A DNA stretch of 64,000 nt from Pseudomonas cichorii. GTDB lineage: Bacteria; Pseudomonadota; Gammaproteobacteria; Pseudomonadales; Pseudomonadaceae. Below, piece by piece: positions 35,674-46,414 of this stretch; within the stretch, counting starts at the first letter, position 1, and every line of letters begins with the position of its first letter. The notes beneath the pieces were generated by a model. The model saw only the letters and a list, made by a program, of their open reading frames with translations. It searched no databases and had not been told where the DNA came from. The stretch spans positions 1 to 64,000 of the forward strand of contig NZ_RBRE01000057.1 of the NCBI RefSeq assembly GCF_003700275.1. Direction: 5' to 3'. The translations under genes and the position numbers were made by a program.

Positions 35674-35709
35674 TCAAGCTCTTCTGGCACAGGAAAACGA
35701 GGTGCAACC

Positions 35710-36396
35710 TTACAACGACGCACCGCCGCATACCACCAGGCTTTGACCGGTGATGGCGCCGGCATCCGGGCCAAGCAGAAAGGCAGTCAGCCCGGCTATC
35801 TCATGGGGCTGTACAAAGCGTCCCAGCGGCGGTTTGTTCGGCGGTGTGGCGCTGCGGGCCGGATCGAGCAGCATCGGGGTTTCGGTGGCACCGGGAGCGA
35901 TCAGGTTGACGGTAATCCCGCGTGGCGCCAGTTCGATGGCCCATGAGCGGACCAGGCCTTGCAGTGCGGCCTTGGTAGCAGCGTACTGGCTGCGTCCGGC
36001 AGCGCCCTGCATGGTGCGACTGCCGATCAGCAACAGGCGTGCGCCGGACCTGAGTCGCGGATAAAGCGCATTGACCATATGGCTGGCAGCATTTACATGC
36101 AGATGCCACATGGCCTGGCCATCGGCATCGTTGAGTTGCCCCAGCGGCGCGGTGCGCATGAAGCCGGCAGCATGCACCAGGGCATCGATCTGCGGCGTCT
36201 GTTGCAGTGCCCGGTCCAGCGCATTGAAATCATTGAGGTCGCATTCGATCCATTTGAAATCCGGGTGTTGCAGGTCGGGTGCGCGTCGGCTCAGGCCGGT
36301 GACCTGCATGCCCTGTTCAAGCAGACGCTCGACGATGGCCAGGCCGATGCCGGAACTGGCACCGGTCACGAGTACGGATTTGATCGGGTCGGACAT
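35710..36396 (-). CDS. Short-chain dehydrogenase/reductase
   Basis: 228-residue classical SDR. Cofactor motif TGASSGIG (11-18), catalytic Tyr-x3-Lys in SQYAATKAALQ, and the PG motif in NLIAPGATETPM. The C-terminal FLLGPDAGAITGQSL and CGGASL are typical. NAD(P)(H)-dependent oxidoreductase, substrate unknown; likely acts on a sugar or sugar acid within the cluster. Start at MSDPIKS. Confidence 0.9.
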   Translation of the reverse strand: MSDPIKSVLVTGASSGIGLAIVERLLEQGMQVTGLSRRAPDLQHPDFKWIECDLNDFNALDRALQQTPQIDALVHAAGFMRTAPLGQLNDADGQAMWHLHVNAASHMVNALYPRLRSGARLLLIGSRTMQGAAGRSQYAATKAALQGLVRSWAIELAPRGITVNLIAPGATETPMLLDPARSATPPNKPPLGRFVQPHEIAGLTAFLLGPDAGAITGQSLVVCGGASL

Positions 36397-36414
36397 AGTC
36401 AGGTTTCCCGCAGC

Positions 36415-36438
36415 GGCGCCGGCCTGCAAGCCGGCGCC
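36415..36438 (-). other. GC-rich intercistronic hairpin
   Basis: GGCGCCGGC / GCCGGCGCC 9-bp stem with a 6-nt loop between the propeller and SDR genes. No T tract; perhaps an mRNA stability element. Confidence 0.4.
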
Positions 36439-36444
36439 AGACTG

Positions 36445-37569
36445 TCAGCGAATGGCATTGAGCGGCAGGTGCACGTGCTTGATCTTCTGCCGGAAGTAAG
36501 TGAAGGCGACATGCAGGCTACCATCGGTCGCCTGAATGATGCTGGGGTAGGAGAACTCGCGATTGAGCTTTTCCTGTGAATTGTTGGTCATGCAGAAGCC
36601 ATCGCCCAGCTCGATATCCAGACGGGTCGGCCAAGTGTGGCCGCCGTCCCGCGAGACCGCCAGGCTCATCGGCGCGCGGGGAATCCCCCAGATGGCGACC
36701 TTGCCGTCGCTGCGCGCGCCGGGTGTGACTCGATCATCGCCTTCGTCCTCGATCTCGTCGTACAGCGAGGCGCGACGCTGGGCATGGCCTTCGGCACTGA
36801 CCGGGTTGTAGACCAGCGCCAGCTCATCGGTGGCCAGCCTGACGAACTGGATCGACGAGTTGTTGTTCGGCAGCTCGGTTGGCGCGGGCACGCTCCAGGT
36901 GCGGCCACGATCATTCGAGCGACTGCTGTAGATGAAGTCGGCCCAGCGACTGCGAAACAGCCCGAGCAGACTGCCGTCAGGTAGTTGATGGACGTTCATG
37001 TGCACGCTGCCGGTGCTGTCCGGCACGTCATGCCGCGACCAGGTAACGCCCTGATCGCTGGAAATCATCACGGCGCTGACGTCATGGTTGCCGATCCACT
37101 TTTCGCCAGGCCCGGTGATGCAGTACCAGACCGGCAGCAGCCAGTCACCGTTGTCCAGCACCGCCGGTGGTTGGCGTACGAAGGTACCGGCTTCATCGAA
37201 CAGCGTCTCGATGCTGCCCCAGGTCTTGCCCTGATCCCGAGACAGGCGACGGCGGATGATCGCGGTTTCCTGATTGCCGGAAATCTGTGCGGTCCAGATC
37301 AGCCACAGCGGCCCGCCGGGTGCCTGGAACAGGATCGGATTCTGCTCCGAGCGGGTGGCGTCTTCGGACATCTTTTCCGGCTCGCTCCAGACCCCGGTGT
37401 GCGGGTCGCGGCGTGACAGCAGGACGAAGATGTCGGCCATGCCTTCCTGGGTTCCGGCAAACCAGGTACACAGCAGCGTACCGTCGGCCAGTTCATGCAG
37501 GTTGGCGGCATGGTTCTGGGCGTAGGGCGTCGGCAGGAAAGCGTCCTGGCGCAGGTCATTGGTTGGCAT
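36445..37569 (-). CDS. Sialidase-like BNR beta-propeller, cytosolic
   Basis: 374-residue six-bladed propeller of the BNR_2/sialidase type with Asp-box motifs SRDQGKTWG, SSDQGVTWS, SNDRGRTWS and SRDGGHTWP. No signal peptide, so it should stay in the cytosol, unlike classical secreted sialidases. Its start overlaps the end of the symporter gene by 14 bp. Probably a glycosidase, lyase or epimerase on an imported sugar acid; true sialic acid cleavage is doubtful because no other sialate genes except a DapA-like aldolase are present. Confidence 0.8.
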   Translation of the reverse strand: MPTNDLRQDAFLPTPYAQNHAANLHELADGTLLCTWFAGTQEGMADIFVLLSRRDPHTGVWSEPEKMSEDATRSEQNPILFQAPGGPLWLIWTAQISGNQETAIIRRRLSRDQGKTWGSIETLFDEAGTFVRQPPAVLDNGDWLLPVWYCITGPGEKWIGNHDVSAVMISSDQGVTWSRHDVPDSTGSVHMNVHQLPDGSLLGLFRSRWADFIYSSRSNDRGRTWSVPAPTELPNNNSSIQFVRLATDELALVYNPVSAEGHAQRRASLYDEIEDEGDDRVTPGARSDGKVAIWGIPRAPMSLAVSRDGGHTWPTRLDIELGDGFCMTNNSQEKLNREFSYPSIIQATDGSLHVAFTYFRQKIKHVHLPLNAIR

Positions 37570-38971
37570 TGGGAACCTCGGCGTCTTGGCGTTTGGCCTG
37601 GGCGGATTTGGGCAGCAGGTGTTCGATGGCAATCACGATGGCCGGTGTCACCAGAGCGATATACATGTTGTCGATGCCATAAGGGTTGTTCAACAGATAC
37701 CAGACGCTGGTGGTAATCGCCGAAGCGACCAGACCCAGTGTCGCGCCACGGCCCGAACCGAAGAAGGGCAGGTAGATGGCGATCATCGCGACCACCGCAA
37801 TCGACAGGCGCAGGGCACGGGTGAAGAACGACAGGTTAAGGATTTCCGGGACGAAGAACACGAAGAACAGAGGTACGAAACCGATCACCAGGGCAATCAG
37901 GCGCGTGGTCTTGAACTCCTGATCCACCGAAGGTTTGCGCCACGGTACGTAGAAGTCGCGGACCACCAGCGAAGCAATGGCCAGGGCCACGGTGCTGACG
38001 CTGACGAAGATCGAGGCGACCAGCGAAATGGTCACTACACCGGCCATCACCGGGCTCATCGATTGCAGGAATACCGGCAGCGCGTAGAGGCTGCTCATGT
38101 CCGGGTGCAGGTACTTGGAGGCGACACCGATGAAGCCCAGCGCCAGTGCGATAGGGATGCACAGCAGCGAGGCATAGAAGGTCGAGCGACGGGCTGCATC
38201 AGGGCTCTGGGTGGAAGAGATCGCCTGAATGATGAACTGGGTGGAGAAGATCGCACCGACAGTGCCGATGATCCACGCCATGATTTTCGACCCGCCGATG
38301 GTGCCATCCCAGGTGAAATAGTGTTCCGGCATGTTCTGGATCACCGGGGTGAAACCACCGGTCATGTGCAGCGCCACGCCAAGAACGATCATCACCCCGA
38401 GGTATTTCACCCCGGTATGCAGGATGCTCATGTACGCCACGCTCTTCAGGCCACCGAACACGTAGTACAGGGTACTGATGATCGCGGTAATGAAAGCGGC
38501 GGTGGTCAGGTTGATCTTGAGCACCGTGGCGATGGCCGCCGCGCCACTGACATAGTTGCCGACGTTCACCAGCAACAGTGCGTAGATCATGATGATCGAT
38601 ACCGCGAGCTTGGTGGACGTACCGTATTTCTTGGCAATGAAGCCGGAGATGGTGAACTCCCCGGAGCTGTACAGCTTGCGGGCCATCAACAGGCCGAACA
38701 GCGGGAAGCCGATGGCGGCGGCGATCACCGACCATGAGGCAGCGAAGCCACTTTCAAAGGCCGCCTGTGCGGTGCCGACCGTGGATTTGGCGCCGATGAA
38801 TTCGGACATCATCAAGATGCCGACGATGACGGCAGGCATGGTCCTGGCAGCGACCATATATTGCTCGCTGGTCTTGCTGCGCATGCGCATGCTCATCCAG
38901 GTGGTGATTGCGATATAGACGATCACCATGCCGACGATGATCGTGGTGTCTTGCGTGTTGAAGGTATCCAT
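37556..38971 (-). CDS. Sodium:solute symporter (SSS family)
   Basis: 471-residue inner-membrane protein with about 13 helices in the LeuT-like SSS pattern. EFIGAKSTVGTAQAAFESG and LLMARKLYSSGEFTISGFIAK-type loops and FSTQFIIQAISSTQS, a possible Na+ site, are visible. The context suggests Na+-driven uptake of the catabolic cluster's substrate. Overlaps the propeller gene downstream. Confidence 0.9.
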   Translation of the reverse strand: MDTFNTQDTTIIVGMVIVYIAITTWMSMRMRSKTSEQYMVAARTMPAVIVGILMMSEFIGAKSTVGTAQAAFESGFAASWSVIAAAIGFPLFGLLMARKLYSSGEFTISGFIAKKYGTSTKLAVSIIMIYALLLVNVGNYVSGAAAIATVLKINLTTAAFITAIISTLYYVFGGLKSVAYMSILHTGVKYLGVMIVLGVALHMTGGFTPVIQNMPEHYFTWDGTIGGSKIMAWIIGTVGAIFSTQFIIQAISSTQSPDAARRSTFYASLLCIPIALALGFIGVASKYLHPDMSSLYALPVFLQSMSPVMAGVVTISLVASIFVSVSTVALAIASLVVRDFYVPWRKPSVDQEFKTTRLIALVIGFVPLFFVFFVPEILNLSFFTRALRLSIAVVAMIAIYLPFFGSGRGATLGLVASAITTSVWYLLNNPYGIDNMYIALVTPAIVIAIEHLLPKSAQAKRQDAEVPNANQ

Positions 38972-39038
38972 CGGTATCGCTCCATTATTGTTTTTTTGGC
39001 GCGTTATGGGTGCCGCACGTCTTTGTTCGCAGGTGTAC

Positions 39039-40061
39039 TCAGACGGCGATGGAATTGCGGGTGTCGCGTTTACGGGTCGCCAGCTCGACAGCCTGGCGCA
39101 GGGCTTCGATCAGGCTGCGCTCGTCGGCGATGCCTTTGCCGGCAATGTCGAAAGCGGTGCCGTGGTCGACCGAAGTGCGGATCACCGGCAGGCCGATGGT
39201 CACGTTGACGCCGGCTTCCAGGCCCATGACCTTGACCGGGCCATGACCCTGGTCGTGGTACATGGCGACCACCGCATCGAAGTCGCCACGCCCGGCGCGG
39301 AAGAACAGCGTGTCGGCCGGCAGCGGGCCTTCGACACGCCAGCCGCGGGCACGCAGTTCGTCGATGGCGGGCTGGATCTTGGTGGCCTCTTCGCCGTAGC
39401 CGAACAGACCGTTTTCCCCGGCGTGGGGATTGATGCCGCACACCGCGATCAGCGGGTTCTCGATACCGGCACGGGTCAGGGTTTCCCGGGCGCGTTCGAT
39501 AGTGCGCTTCACCAGGCCCGGTTCGATGCGGGCGATGGCGTCGATGATGCCGATATGGGTAGTGACGTGGATGACCCGCAGGATCGGGGTCATCAGCATC
39601 ATCGACACTTCCTCCACACCCAGCAGGTGCGCGAGCATTTCGGTATGCCCGGGAAAGATATGCCCGCCCGCATGCAGCGCTTCCTTGTTCAGCGGCGCCG
39701 TACAGATCGCGTCCAGCTCACCGGCTTCGGTCAGTTGCACGGTGCGTTCGATATAGCGAAAGGCTGCATCCCCGGCGATGGGCGACAACTTGCCGTAAGG
39801 CAGGTCTTCGGGGATCAGCCCCAGATCGATGCAATCCACTACGCCCTGGGCGAAGCGCGCCTGGGCCGGACTGGCGATGCTGTTGACGCGCAGATTGCTG
39901 CCGACAATGCGGCTGGCATCTTCCAGGCGTCTGGCATCGCCGATCACCAGCGGACGGCAGGTTTCATAGACCGAAGCGTGGGTCAGGGTTTTCATGATGA
40001 TTTCCGGACCCACCCCGGCGGCGTCGCCCATGGTGATACCAATGACAGGACGTTCAGACAT
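39039..40061 (-). CDS. pdxA2: PdxA2-type 4-phospho-acid 3-dehydrogenase
   Basis: 340-residue PdxA-family NAD+ dehydrogenase: GITMGDAAGVGPEIIMK at the N-terminus, metal-ligand His in PGHTEMLAHLLG and MYHDQGHGPVK, GLPVIRTSVDHGTAFDIAG near the end. Overlap by 8 bp with a DUF1537 kinase gene marks it as PdxA2, which oxidises and decarboxylates 4-phospho-D-threonate or erythronate to dihydroxyacetone phosphate, as opposed to vitamin B6 PdxA. Confidence 0.88.
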   Translation of the reverse strand: MSERPVIGITMGDAAGVGPEIIMKTLTHASVYETCRPLVIGDARRLEDASRIVGSNLRVNSIASPAQARFAQGVVDCIDLGLIPEDLPYGKLSPIAGDAAFRYIERTVQLTEAGELDAICTAPLNKEALHAGGHIFPGHTEMLAHLLGVEEVSMMLMTPILRVIHVTTHIGIIDAIARIEPGLVKRTIERARETLTRAGIENPLIAVCGINPHAGENGLFGYGEEATKIQPAIDELRARGWRVEGPLPADTLFFRAGRGDFDAVVAMYHDQGHGPVKVMGLEAGVNVTIGLPVIRTSVDHGTAFDIAGKGIADERSLIEALRQAVELATRKRDTRNSIAV

Positions 40062-41313
40062 AGGGAGTTTCCTCTTTGAAGGGGGTGCCGGTCGGGAGCG
40101 GTTCGTGCAGCTGTCGCCAGGCTTCGAGCAGGGTGTCGGGTTGGCCAAAGCCACCGGCCTTGGTCACCACGTTCAGGCTGCGCCCGGCAAGTTGCGCCTG
40201 GGACAGCACCACGCCGGTGGCGATTTCGCCCAGCAACATCATGTGTTCGATGCCGGCCTCAAGCAGAATCGCCCGGGCAGTTTCACCACCGGTGGCGATC
40301 AGCGATCCGGCATCGGGCAGGGCCGGGGCCAGCCACTGGGCCAATGCATCGCTCAAGGCGGCAGCCTGTGCCGGATTGCGTTGTTGCTGGTCCAGACGCA
40401 CCAGCACGTCGTGACCGGCGCTCAAGCGCTCTTTCAATTGTCGTTGCAGCGCATGGCGTTCGGCTTCGGTGTTGCTGTCCAGCAAGGTGGCCGGCGACAC
40501 GGTCAGGCAGTATTGCGGGCTGGAATGCGCCAGTGTTTCGGCCTGGGCCTGAGAGTGCCGGGACATGCTGCCGACCACGGTCAGCACCGGAGAGCTGGGC
40601 GTGACCTGGATGGCGCTGGCCGCTGCAAGCCCCAGAGCCTTGGGCAAGTGTCGGGCAAGACCTGCCGAACCGACCCAGAACAGTTCTTCATGCCACTGGG
40701 CCGACACTTCGGCCAGTTGCTGCAGATCGCTGTCCAGTTCGGCATCGCAGACCAGCGCCTGCACATTGTTTTCCAGCGCCGTGCGCAGGGTCTGCTGCAG
40801 AGCATTGCTGTCGCGAAGTTCATCCAGGCCCAGCCATTGGGTGCGCAAGCCCTGAGTGAGCAGCATTTCCAGCAGATTGCTGGTGCCTTGCAGGTTTTCG
40901 TTACGCCACACATCGCTTTGATCCACCGGCACACCGTCGATCAATTGCACGCCCTGGCGGGTGATGCGCTTCATGTCCGGGAAGGCCGGTGCCACCAGCG
41001 CCATGCCGCGCACTTGCTGGAGTGCGTCGATTTCGCTGGCGATATTGCCGCGCAGAGTCGAGTCGATCTTCTTGTACAGCGCCATCGTTGTCGCCTGTTG
41101 GCGGCGCAGCACTGCACGATGTTGCTCGGCGGCCTGCTGAGGCGAAAGACGACGTGAATCCACATCTATGCTGACCACGCCAGCCGCCAGCAAACCGGCA
41201 GGCGTCAGCACCACCCGGGTGTCGATGCGCGTGGCAAAGTCGGCTGCACAGTCGGCGGCCCCCGACAGATCGTCGGCGAGGATCAACAGGCCGGGAAAGT
41301 CGGCGCGATTCAT
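40054..41313 (-). CDS. Four-carbon acid sugar kinase (DUF1537 family)
   Basis: 419 residues. N-terminal substrate domain begins LLILADDLSGAADCAADFA; the C-terminal nucleotide-binding part contains LIATGGETARAILLEAG. Family members phosphorylate D-threonate, L-threonate, D-erythronate or related acids (DtnK/OtnK/DenK). The start was fixed by the ATGA overlap with the upstream Fe-ADH gene. With PdxA2 it forms a two-step route to triose phosphate; stereochemistry cannot be read from sequence by eye. Confidence 0.9.
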   Translation of the reverse strand: MNRADFPGLLILADDLSGAADCAADFATRIDTRVVLTPAGLLAAGVVSIDVDSRRLSPQQAAEQHRAVLRRQQATTMALYKKIDSTLRGNIASEIDALQQVRGMALVAPAFPDMKRITRQGVQLIDGVPVDQSDVWRNENLQGTSNLLEMLLTQGLRTQWLGLDELRDSNALQQTLRTALENNVQALVCDAELDSDLQQLAEVSAQWHEELFWVGSAGLARHLPKALGLAAASAIQVTPSSPVLTVVGSMSRHSQAQAETLAHSSPQYCLTVSPATLLDSNTEAERHALQRQLKERLSAGHDVLVRLDQQQRNPAQAAALSDALAQWLAPALPDAGSLIATGGETARAILLEAGIEHMMLLGEIATGVVLSQAQLAGRSLNVVTKAGGFGQPDTLLEAWRQLHEPLPTGTPFKEETPYV

Positions 41314-42479
41314 GGCAGCAGGCACCGGTACAACTGCTGAATATCGTCCAGGCTCAGCGGCTTGGGATTGTTGGTCATCAGTCGGGTGACCTTGGAGGCC
41401 GCCACGGCCATGTCTGGCAGGTGCTCCTCTGCCACGCCGAAATCACGCAGGTTCTGCGGAATGTTCAGGACCTGGGTCCATTGACGGATCTGCTCGATCA
41501 GCTTGTTGGCCGCCACTTCATTGCTGTCTTCCTGGCTGGCCAGACCGCACACCAGCGCGGCGCGCTTGAGGCGTTCGGCGCAACTGTCCAGATTGAAGGC
41601 CATGACATGCGGCAAGAGCATGGCGTTGGCTACGCCATGGGTGACATGGAACTTGCCGCCCAGCGGATAGGCCAGTGCATGCACCGCTGCGGTTCCGGCA
41701 GCCGTCAGCGCCAGGCCGCCGTACATCGAACCCAGCAACATGTCGCCGCGTGCCCGAACCGATTGCGGTTGCTGGTAGGACTCGACGATGCTGCCGGCGA
41801 TCAGGCGCATGGACTCAAGAGCAAAGGCATCGCTGATCGGATTGGCCTTGGTGGAAATGAAGGATTCCAGCGAATGGGTGAAGGCATCCATCCCGGTGGC
41901 GGCAGTGATCGGGCGCGGCAGGCTCAGGGTCAGCAGCGGGTCGAGCAGCACCAGCGTCGGCAACAGGTGACGGCTTACCACGCCGATTTTCAGCTCTTCA
42001 TCCGGCAGGGTAACGATGGCGTTGGGAGTGACTTCCGAACCGGTGCCCGACGTGGTTGGCACCAGCACCATGGGCTTGCCCGGATGAGCGACCTTGTCGA
42101 TGCCCAGCAGATCCTTGAGTGGTGTGTCGTTGGTCAGCATCACCGCGAACAGCTTGGCGGCATCCAGTACGCTGCCGCCGCCAATCGCGATCAGTGCGTC
42201 GGGCGCGTGGGGCGCAACGTCTTCCCGGAATACCCGTTCGATGTTTTCCAGCGTCGGCTCGATCTCGACGTTATCGAGCATGTGCACGCTGATATTCTGC
42301 GCACGGAGCTGTTCAATGACGCGCTGGGTCACGCCCAGATTGTGCATGGCGTTCTGGGTGACCAGCACCACCGATTTGAGAGTGACATCCAGCAACGGCA
42401 GTTTCTCGGCGAGCAGATCAAGGCTGCCCGGGCCGTGAACCACATGTTTCACGGTCTGGAAGTGGTAGGTGGCGGACAT
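41310..42479 (-). CDS. Iron-containing alcohol dehydrogenase
   Basis: 389-residue group III ADH. NAD-binding GGGSVLDAAK (100-109) and PTTSGTGSEVTP; Fe ligands D198 and H202 in GMDAFTHSLES and the two His of HALAYPLGGKFHVTHG. Oxidises or reduces a hydroxy acid or aldehyde in the catabolic cluster. Overlaps the kinase gene by 4 bp. Confidence 0.93.
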   Translation of the reverse strand: MSATYHFQTVKHVVHGPGSLDLLAEKLPLLDVTLKSVVLVTQNAMHNLGVTQRVIEQLRAQNISVHMLDNVEIEPTLENIERVFREDVAPHAPDALIAIGGGSVLDAAKLFAVMLTNDTPLKDLLGIDKVAHPGKPMVLVPTTSGTGSEVTPNAIVTLPDEELKIGVVSRHLLPTLVLLDPLLTLSLPRPITAATGMDAFTHSLESFISTKANPISDAFALESMRLIAGSIVESYQQPQSVRARGDMLLGSMYGGLALTAAGTAAVHALAYPLGGKFHVTHGVANAMLLPHVMAFNLDSCAERLKRAALVCGLASQEDSNEVAANKLIEQIRQWTQVLNIPQNLRDFGVAEEHLPDMAVAASKVTRLMTNNPKPLSLDDIQQLYRCLLP

Positions 42480-42494
42480 GGGATTACCTCCGAC

Positions 42495-43373
42495 TTAGCG
42501 GTACACGGCCAGCAGGCCCTGAAGTTTTTCCAGCGCCGCGGCATCGAGCGGCTGGACCGGAGCGCGGCACGGGCCGACCGGGACATTGAGCAGTTGCGTC
42601 GCGGTTTTCAGCACCACGGGCATGGTGCCCAGCGCGAAGGCATCGCGTAGCGGGCGCAGGGCTTCCTGAGCGGCGCGGGCGGCGTCGTGATTGCCAGCCT
42701 GAAAGTTGTTCCAGATCGACATCACCAGATCCGGCACGGCATTGGCGGTCGCCGCGATAGCGCCATCGCCACCGGCCAGCAGGTTCCAGTAGATCAGCGA
42801 GTCGGTGCCGGCGAACACCGCGAAATCGTCGCTGCGGTACTTCATCATCTGCACCAATGCGTCGAAATTGCCGGCGCTGTCCTTGATGCCTTTGATCTTC
42901 GGATGCTGGCTGAGGGTTGCCACGGCACCAATGCCGATCGACATGCCGGTCTTGGCCGGGATGTTGTACATCATCAGCGGCAGCTCGGAGGCATCGGCAA
43001 TCGCGCTGTAATGCTTGATCAGCTCTGACTGGCTGATGGCATTGAAGTAAGGCGTGATGATGGACAGGGCATCGGCGCCCACATCGATCATTTTTTTGTT
43101 CATTTCAATCACTTCGTGAGTGGCGAAAGCGCCAGTGCCCACGACCACAGGCACACGTCCGGCTGCCGCTTCGACGGTGATACGTGCAATTTTCAGCTTT
43201 TCGGATTCGGAAAGGGTAAAGAACTCGCCGTTGGTGCCCAGCACGAAAAGCCCGTGGACACCAGCTTGCAGAAGGTTTTCGATCAGGCCGCGAAGGGCTT
43301 GTTCATCGAGTTGCTGGTCTGCGGTAAAGGGCGTGACCAGAGCTGGAATGATGCCGCGAAATTGCATGGCCAT
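42495..43373 (-). CDS. DapA-family aldolase/synthase (DHDPS/NAL superfamily)
   Basis: 292-residue class I aldolase of the dihydrodipicolinate synthase / N-acetylneuraminate lyase superfamily. Schiff-base K164 in KGIKDSAGN, catalytic Y136 in YNIPAKTG, and a GTNGE loop in place of the DapA GTTGE, so lysine synthesis is unlikely. Probably splits or dehydrates a 2-keto-3-deoxy acid. First gene of the eight-gene cluster; the 190-bp region upstream holds its promoter. Confidence 0.88.
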   Translation of the reverse strand: MAMQFRGIIPALVTPFTADQQLDEQALRGLIENLLQAGVHGLFVLGTNGEFFTLSESEKLKIARITVEAAAGRVPVVVGTGAFATHEVIEMNKKMIDVGADALSIITPYFNAISQSELIKHYSAIADASELPLMMYNIPAKTGMSIGIGAVATLSQHPKIKGIKDSAGNFDALVQMMKYRSDDFAVFAGTDSLIYWNLLAGGDGAIAATANAVPDLVMSIWNNFQAGNHDAARAAQEALRPLRDAFALGTMPVVLKTATQLLNVPVGPCRAPVQPLDAAALEKLQGLLAVYR

Positions 43374-43521
43374 AGTCTCGTTTTATTGTTAGTGGCTTGA
43401 TAGTGATTGAATCGATCATTTGTCGCAAGGTTTTTTGATCGATTTTTTCAAAAGGTGCGATTGAGAAGGGAATCAAGGAGGGAAACGATCAATGCCGTTG
43501 ATGTAGCGGAGCCGTAAATAC

Positions 43522-43548
43522 AAAAGCCAGACACTGGGTCTGGCTTTT
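43522..43548 (-). terminator. Intrinsic terminator of the MFS gene 43566-44894
   Basis: 11-bp stem AAAAGCCAGAC / GTCTGGCTTTT with a 5-nt loop, U-tract on the minus strand, 18 bp past the stop codon. Confidence 0.85.
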
Positions 43549-43565
43549 GATGTTTCAGCAAGGAT

Positions 43566-44894
43566 TTACGCTGCGGCGGTTGCCTTGGCACTTGGCTGGC
43601 GGCTGATCCGCAGGGCCACCAGGCTGCCGACGATGGTCAGGCCGGCCAGGGAATACAGCGCCATGGTGGTGGAGCCGGTCTGGTCCTTGATCCAGCCTAC
43701 GAGGTATGGGCTGAGGAAGCCGGCCATCTGGCCGATCGAGTTGATCAGTGCCAGGCCAGCCACTGCAACGCTGGCGCTGAGCAGGGCGGTGGGCAGCGGC
43801 CAGAACATTGGCAGGCCGGTCAAGGCGCCCATGGTGGCGATGGTCAGGCCCAGAATGGCGATGACCGGCACCGTGGCGAAGTTGGCGGCGATGATCAGGC
43901 CGAGTGCGCCCATCAGCATCGGCACCACCAGATGCCAGCGCCGCTCGTTGCGCAGATCCGCCGAGCGGCCCACCAGCAACATGAACACGCCAGCCATGAG
44001 ATACGGCACGGCGCTGATCCAGCCGATCACCAGCGCATCGCTGAACCCCAGGTTCTTGATGATCGATGGCAGCCAGAAGTTGATCGCATACACGCCACTC
44101 TGGATGCAGAAGTAGATAAAGCCCAATACCCAGATGAACGGCATGGTCAGCACCGACAGGGGAGAGGTCTTCTCGGCGATGACCGGACGGCCGAGTTCGT
44201 CGGCAGTGATATCGGATTTGACCCGCTGGCGCTGTTCAGGTGTCAGCCAGCGTGCATCTTCGACCTTGTCGCACAGCAACCAGAACGCCATCACGCCCAG
44301 GGCAACGGTCGGCAGGCCCTGGATCAGAAACATCCATTGCCAGCCGGCCATGCCGCCTTGACCGGCGGCGAAGTGGTTGAGAATCCAGCCGGAGAATGGC
44401 CCGCCCAGCAGGCCTGAAACCGGAATGGCGGACATGAACAGCGCCATGATCCGGCCGCGACGCTGGTTCGGGTACCAGCGCGACAGGTAAAGCACGATAC
44501 CGGGGAAGAACCCGGCTTCGGCCATGCCGGTCAGGAAGCGCAGGACATAGAACTCCATCGGCGTGGTGACAAACAGCAGGCAGGTGGAGAACGTGCCCCA
44601 GGTAATCATCATCAGCCCGATCCAGCGCCGTGGCCCGAAACGGTTGAGCGCCAGATTGCTAGGCAGGCCGCACAGCACGTAACCGATGAAGAAAATCCCG
44701 GCACCCAGGCCGTAGACCGTTTCACTGAAACTCAGGGCGTCGAGCATCTGCAGCTTGGCAAAGCCGACGTTGACCCGATCCAGATAGTTGAACAGGTAGC
44801 AGATAAAGATGAAGGGGATAAGGCGCAGGGTGATGCGACGGTAGACATGATTGCCTTCGACGTCGCCAGCATCCCGGATCGATGGGTTGGACAT
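43566..44894 (-). CDS. MFS transporter, ACS family
   Basis: 442 residues, 12 helices. CYLFNYLDRVNVGFAKLQM (TM1), CGLPSNLALNRFGPRRW and GMAEAGFFPGIVLYLSRWYP are typical of ACS anion symporters. It lies 184 bp downstream of pobA on the same strand and could import an aromatic or other carboxylic acid, but PcaK-type hydroxybenzoate transporters belong to a different MFS group, so a link to pobA is only positional. RBS GAGG. Confidence 0.85.
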   Translation of the reverse strand: MSNPSIRDAGDVEGNHVYRRITLRLIPFIFICYLFNYLDRVNVGFAKLQMLDALSFSETVYGLGAGIFFIGYVLCGLPSNLALNRFGPRRWIGLMMITWGTFSTCLLFVTTPMEFYVLRFLTGMAEAGFFPGIVLYLSRWYPNQRRGRIMALFMSAIPVSGLLGGPFSGWILNHFAAGQGGMAGWQWMFLIQGLPTVALGVMAFWLLCDKVEDARWLTPEQRQRVKSDITADELGRPVIAEKTSPLSVLTMPFIWVLGFIYFCIQSGVYAINFWLPSIIKNLGFSDALVIGWISAVPYLMAGVFMLLVGRSADLRNERRWHLVVPMLMGALGLIIAANFATVPVIAILGLTIATMGALTGLPMFWPLPTALLSASVAVAGLALINSIGQMAGFLSPYLVGWIKDQTGSTTMALYSLAGLTIVGSLVALRISRQPSAKATAAA

Positions 44895-45078
44895 GGCGGT
44901 GAATCCTCAGTGCTTGTTGTTTTTATACAGCGTGCCGTAACGCTCGATCTTATGGGGCTGGCAACAAAAACTCTTTGGCGGTTTGCACTGCCGGGCGAGG
45001 TGCTTGTTGTGAGATTGCACAACTGGCGATGGAGGTACCTACGCAGTGGGAGCCAATACAGTCTGTGGGAAGGCTTTA

Positions 45079-46377
<1,299 letters not shown>

Positions 46378-46414
46378 TTATCTGGACTTTTCGAGGGTTT
46401 AAGCGGAGCACGCC

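Noticed and set aside
36445..43373. Sialic acid (Nan) operon
   Set aside because: Sialidase-like and DapA/NanA-like genes occur, but NanK, NanE and NagA/B equivalents are missing and a DUF1537 kinase/PdxA2 pair is present instead.
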